This document shows positions 63,436 through 64,000 of a stretch of 64,000 bases of DNA, piece after piece. The notes under the pieces were generated by a model. It was given only the letters and a program-made list of their open reading frames with translations. It made no database searches and was not told the DNA's origin. Position 1 is the first letter of the stretch, and each line of letters starts with the position of its first letter. Source of the DNA: Caulobacterales bacterium (lineage in GTDB: Bacteria; Pseudomonadota; Alphaproteobacteria; Caulobacterales; Caulobacteraceae); contig JAFLCS010000003.1 in NCBI GenBank assembly GCA_017302105.1, positions 353,998 to 417,997 on the forward strand, in the 5' to 3' direction. A program made the translations under genes and the position numbers.

Positions 63436-64000
63436 ATGAACAAGATACTTGTCATGACCACCGCGCTCCTCGTGGCCGGCGGTCCGGCCCTGGCGGCCGG
63501 ATCAGCGCAGGCCCAAAGCTGGCGCGATAGCAGTGCGGTTGTCGCCGGCATTGAGCAGGCCGACGGCCAGGATGCCCGACGCGACGATCGGCGCGGCGGT
63601 GGCGATCGTGGCGGTCGCCGCGGCGGTGGCCGACAAGGCGACGGCCAGCGCGGTGGCGGTGATCGTGGCAGCCAGCAGGGTGGTGGTGATCGTGGCGGCC
63701 AGCAGGGTGGCGGTGATCGTGGCGGCCAGCGTGGCGGCGGCGGCGACTGGAACCGCGGTGGCCAGCATGGGGGTGGCGACCGTGGCGGACAGCGCGGCGG
63801 GGGTGACCGTGGCGACTGGACCCGGGGTGGCCAGCAAGGCGGCGGCGATCGTGGCGGACAGCGCGGCGGGGGTGACCGTGGCGACTGGACCCGAGGTGGC
63901 CAGCAAGGCGGTGGCGATCGTGGAGGGCAGCGCGGCGGCGGCGATTGGAACCGGGGTGGCCAGCATGGGGGTGGCGATCGCGGCGGACAGCGCGGCGGGG
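63436..64000 (+). CDS. Exported Gly/Arg/Asp-rich repeat protein, RcnB-like, cut by the window end
   Basis: At least 188 codons, open at the right edge. MNKILVMTTALLVAGGPALAAGSAQA is a signal peptide. From about residue 48 the sequence is repeats of GGGDRGGQ(R/Q) and DW(N/T)RGG, including two nearly identical 23-residue units of 69 bases. RcnB-family periplasmic proteins of Caulobacterales often have such a Gly/Arg/Trp-rich linker before their C-terminal domain. That domain would lie past the edge, so the family call is an inference. Confidence 0.6.
   Translation, partial: MNKILVMTTALLVAGGPALAAGSAQAQSWRDSSAVVAGIEQADGQDARRDDRRGGGDRGGRRGGGRQGDGQRGGGDRGSQQGGGDRGGQQGGGDRGGQRGGGGDWNRGGQHGGGDRGGQRGGGDRGDWTRGGQQGGGDRGGQRGGGDRGDWTRGGQQGGGDRGGQRGGGDWNRGGQHGGGDRGGQRGG
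63781..63918 (+). repeat. 69-base tandem duplication within the repeat protein gene
   Basis: Two in-frame copies with a 69-base period (63781 and 63850 begin CGTGGCGGACAGCG) differ at only a few third-position bases. This suggests recent expansion and possible length variation between strains. Confidence 0.75.

Noticed and set aside
63640-64000. Possible CRISPR array from repeated blocks
   Set aside because: Repeats stay in frame, have no unique spacers of constant length, and encode Gly/Arg/Asp repeats of an exported protein.

Overview
The window reads as ordinary chromosome of an alphaproteobacterium of the order Caulobacterales, most likely Brevundimonas or a close relative. This is inferred from gene content and style, not from a database search. 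The pointers are: high GC with very strong third-position bias; 5-aminolevulinate synthase (C4 heme route) rather than a glutamyl-tRNA route; an F0 operon (atpI-B-E-F'-F) separated from F1; an orphan motB; a leucyl (Bpt-type) D/E-transferase; a DUF2336 protein facing a hybrid histidine kinase; and sites that look like CtrA, Fur and NrdR operators. I see no prophage, insertion sequence, CRISPR array, integron or large mobile island. No stretch longer than 300 bases lacks a gene; the longest, about 270 bases, holds a SAM riboswitch.

Layout. 0-7.4 kb: the end of an acyltransferase gene, a small CsbD-like membrane protein, an acetyl/propionyl-CoA carboxylase alpha subunit, an exported S41-like protein, msrB and a K+-independent H+-pyrophosphatase. 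7.5-13.7 kb: a tightly overlapping minus-strand operon glyA-nrdR-ribD(reductase only)-ribE-ribB-ribH-nusB-thiL-small exported protein, preceded by a palindrome resembling an NrdR box. 13.7-18.5 kb: small membrane protein and lipoprotein genes, hemA, an exported agmatine-deiminase-like enzyme (with a Fur-box-like site between these two divergent genes) and mmsB. 18.5-24.9 kb: a lipoprotein made of two tandem methyltransferase-like domains, a phospholipase D-type enzyme, and two more valine-catabolism enzymes (3-hydroxyisobutyryl-CoA hydrolase and an isobutyryl-CoA-type dehydrogenase). 25-27.4 kb: hemB, coupled to a membrane protein, then SRPBCC and VOC genes. 27.4-31.7 kb: a five-gene coupled minus-strand operon of uncharacterised enzymes. 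31.8-41.6 kb: motB, bpt, a fused membrane/spermidine-synthase-like protein, pncC, ratA, lipA, sseA, ruvX, gatC and gatA.

41.6-46.2 kb: a PCu(A)C-type copper chaperone, then a SAM-I riboswitch heading metX-metB-hom, a complete route from aspartate semialdehyde to cystathionine under S-adenosylmethionine control. 46.3-53.6 kb: ychF, a composite palindromic repeat, a radical SAM protein, the DUF2336/hybrid kinase pair, ygfZ and a TrmH-family methyltransferase. 53.56-53.67 kb: a perfect TTAA-N7-TTAAC site and, about 65 bases on, a strong intrinsic terminator with no gene between, a candidate short cell-cycle RNA. 53.8-56.6 kb: tRNA-Asn and the F0 ATP synthase operon. 56.6-64 kb: small membrane proteins, a DJ-1/PfpI protein coupled to a membrane protein, trmFO-GNAT-MpaB, a Sel1-like protein, a glutathione transferase and the start of an exported Gly/Arg/Asp-rich repeat protein cut by the window edge.

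Most of the window is core metabolism. The parts that look least described are the tandem methyltransferase lipoprotein, the CtrA-box/terminator unit, the kinase whose receiver has Glu in place of the phosphoacceptor Asp, the reductase-only RibD, and the coupled five-gene operon at 27.4-31.7 kb.
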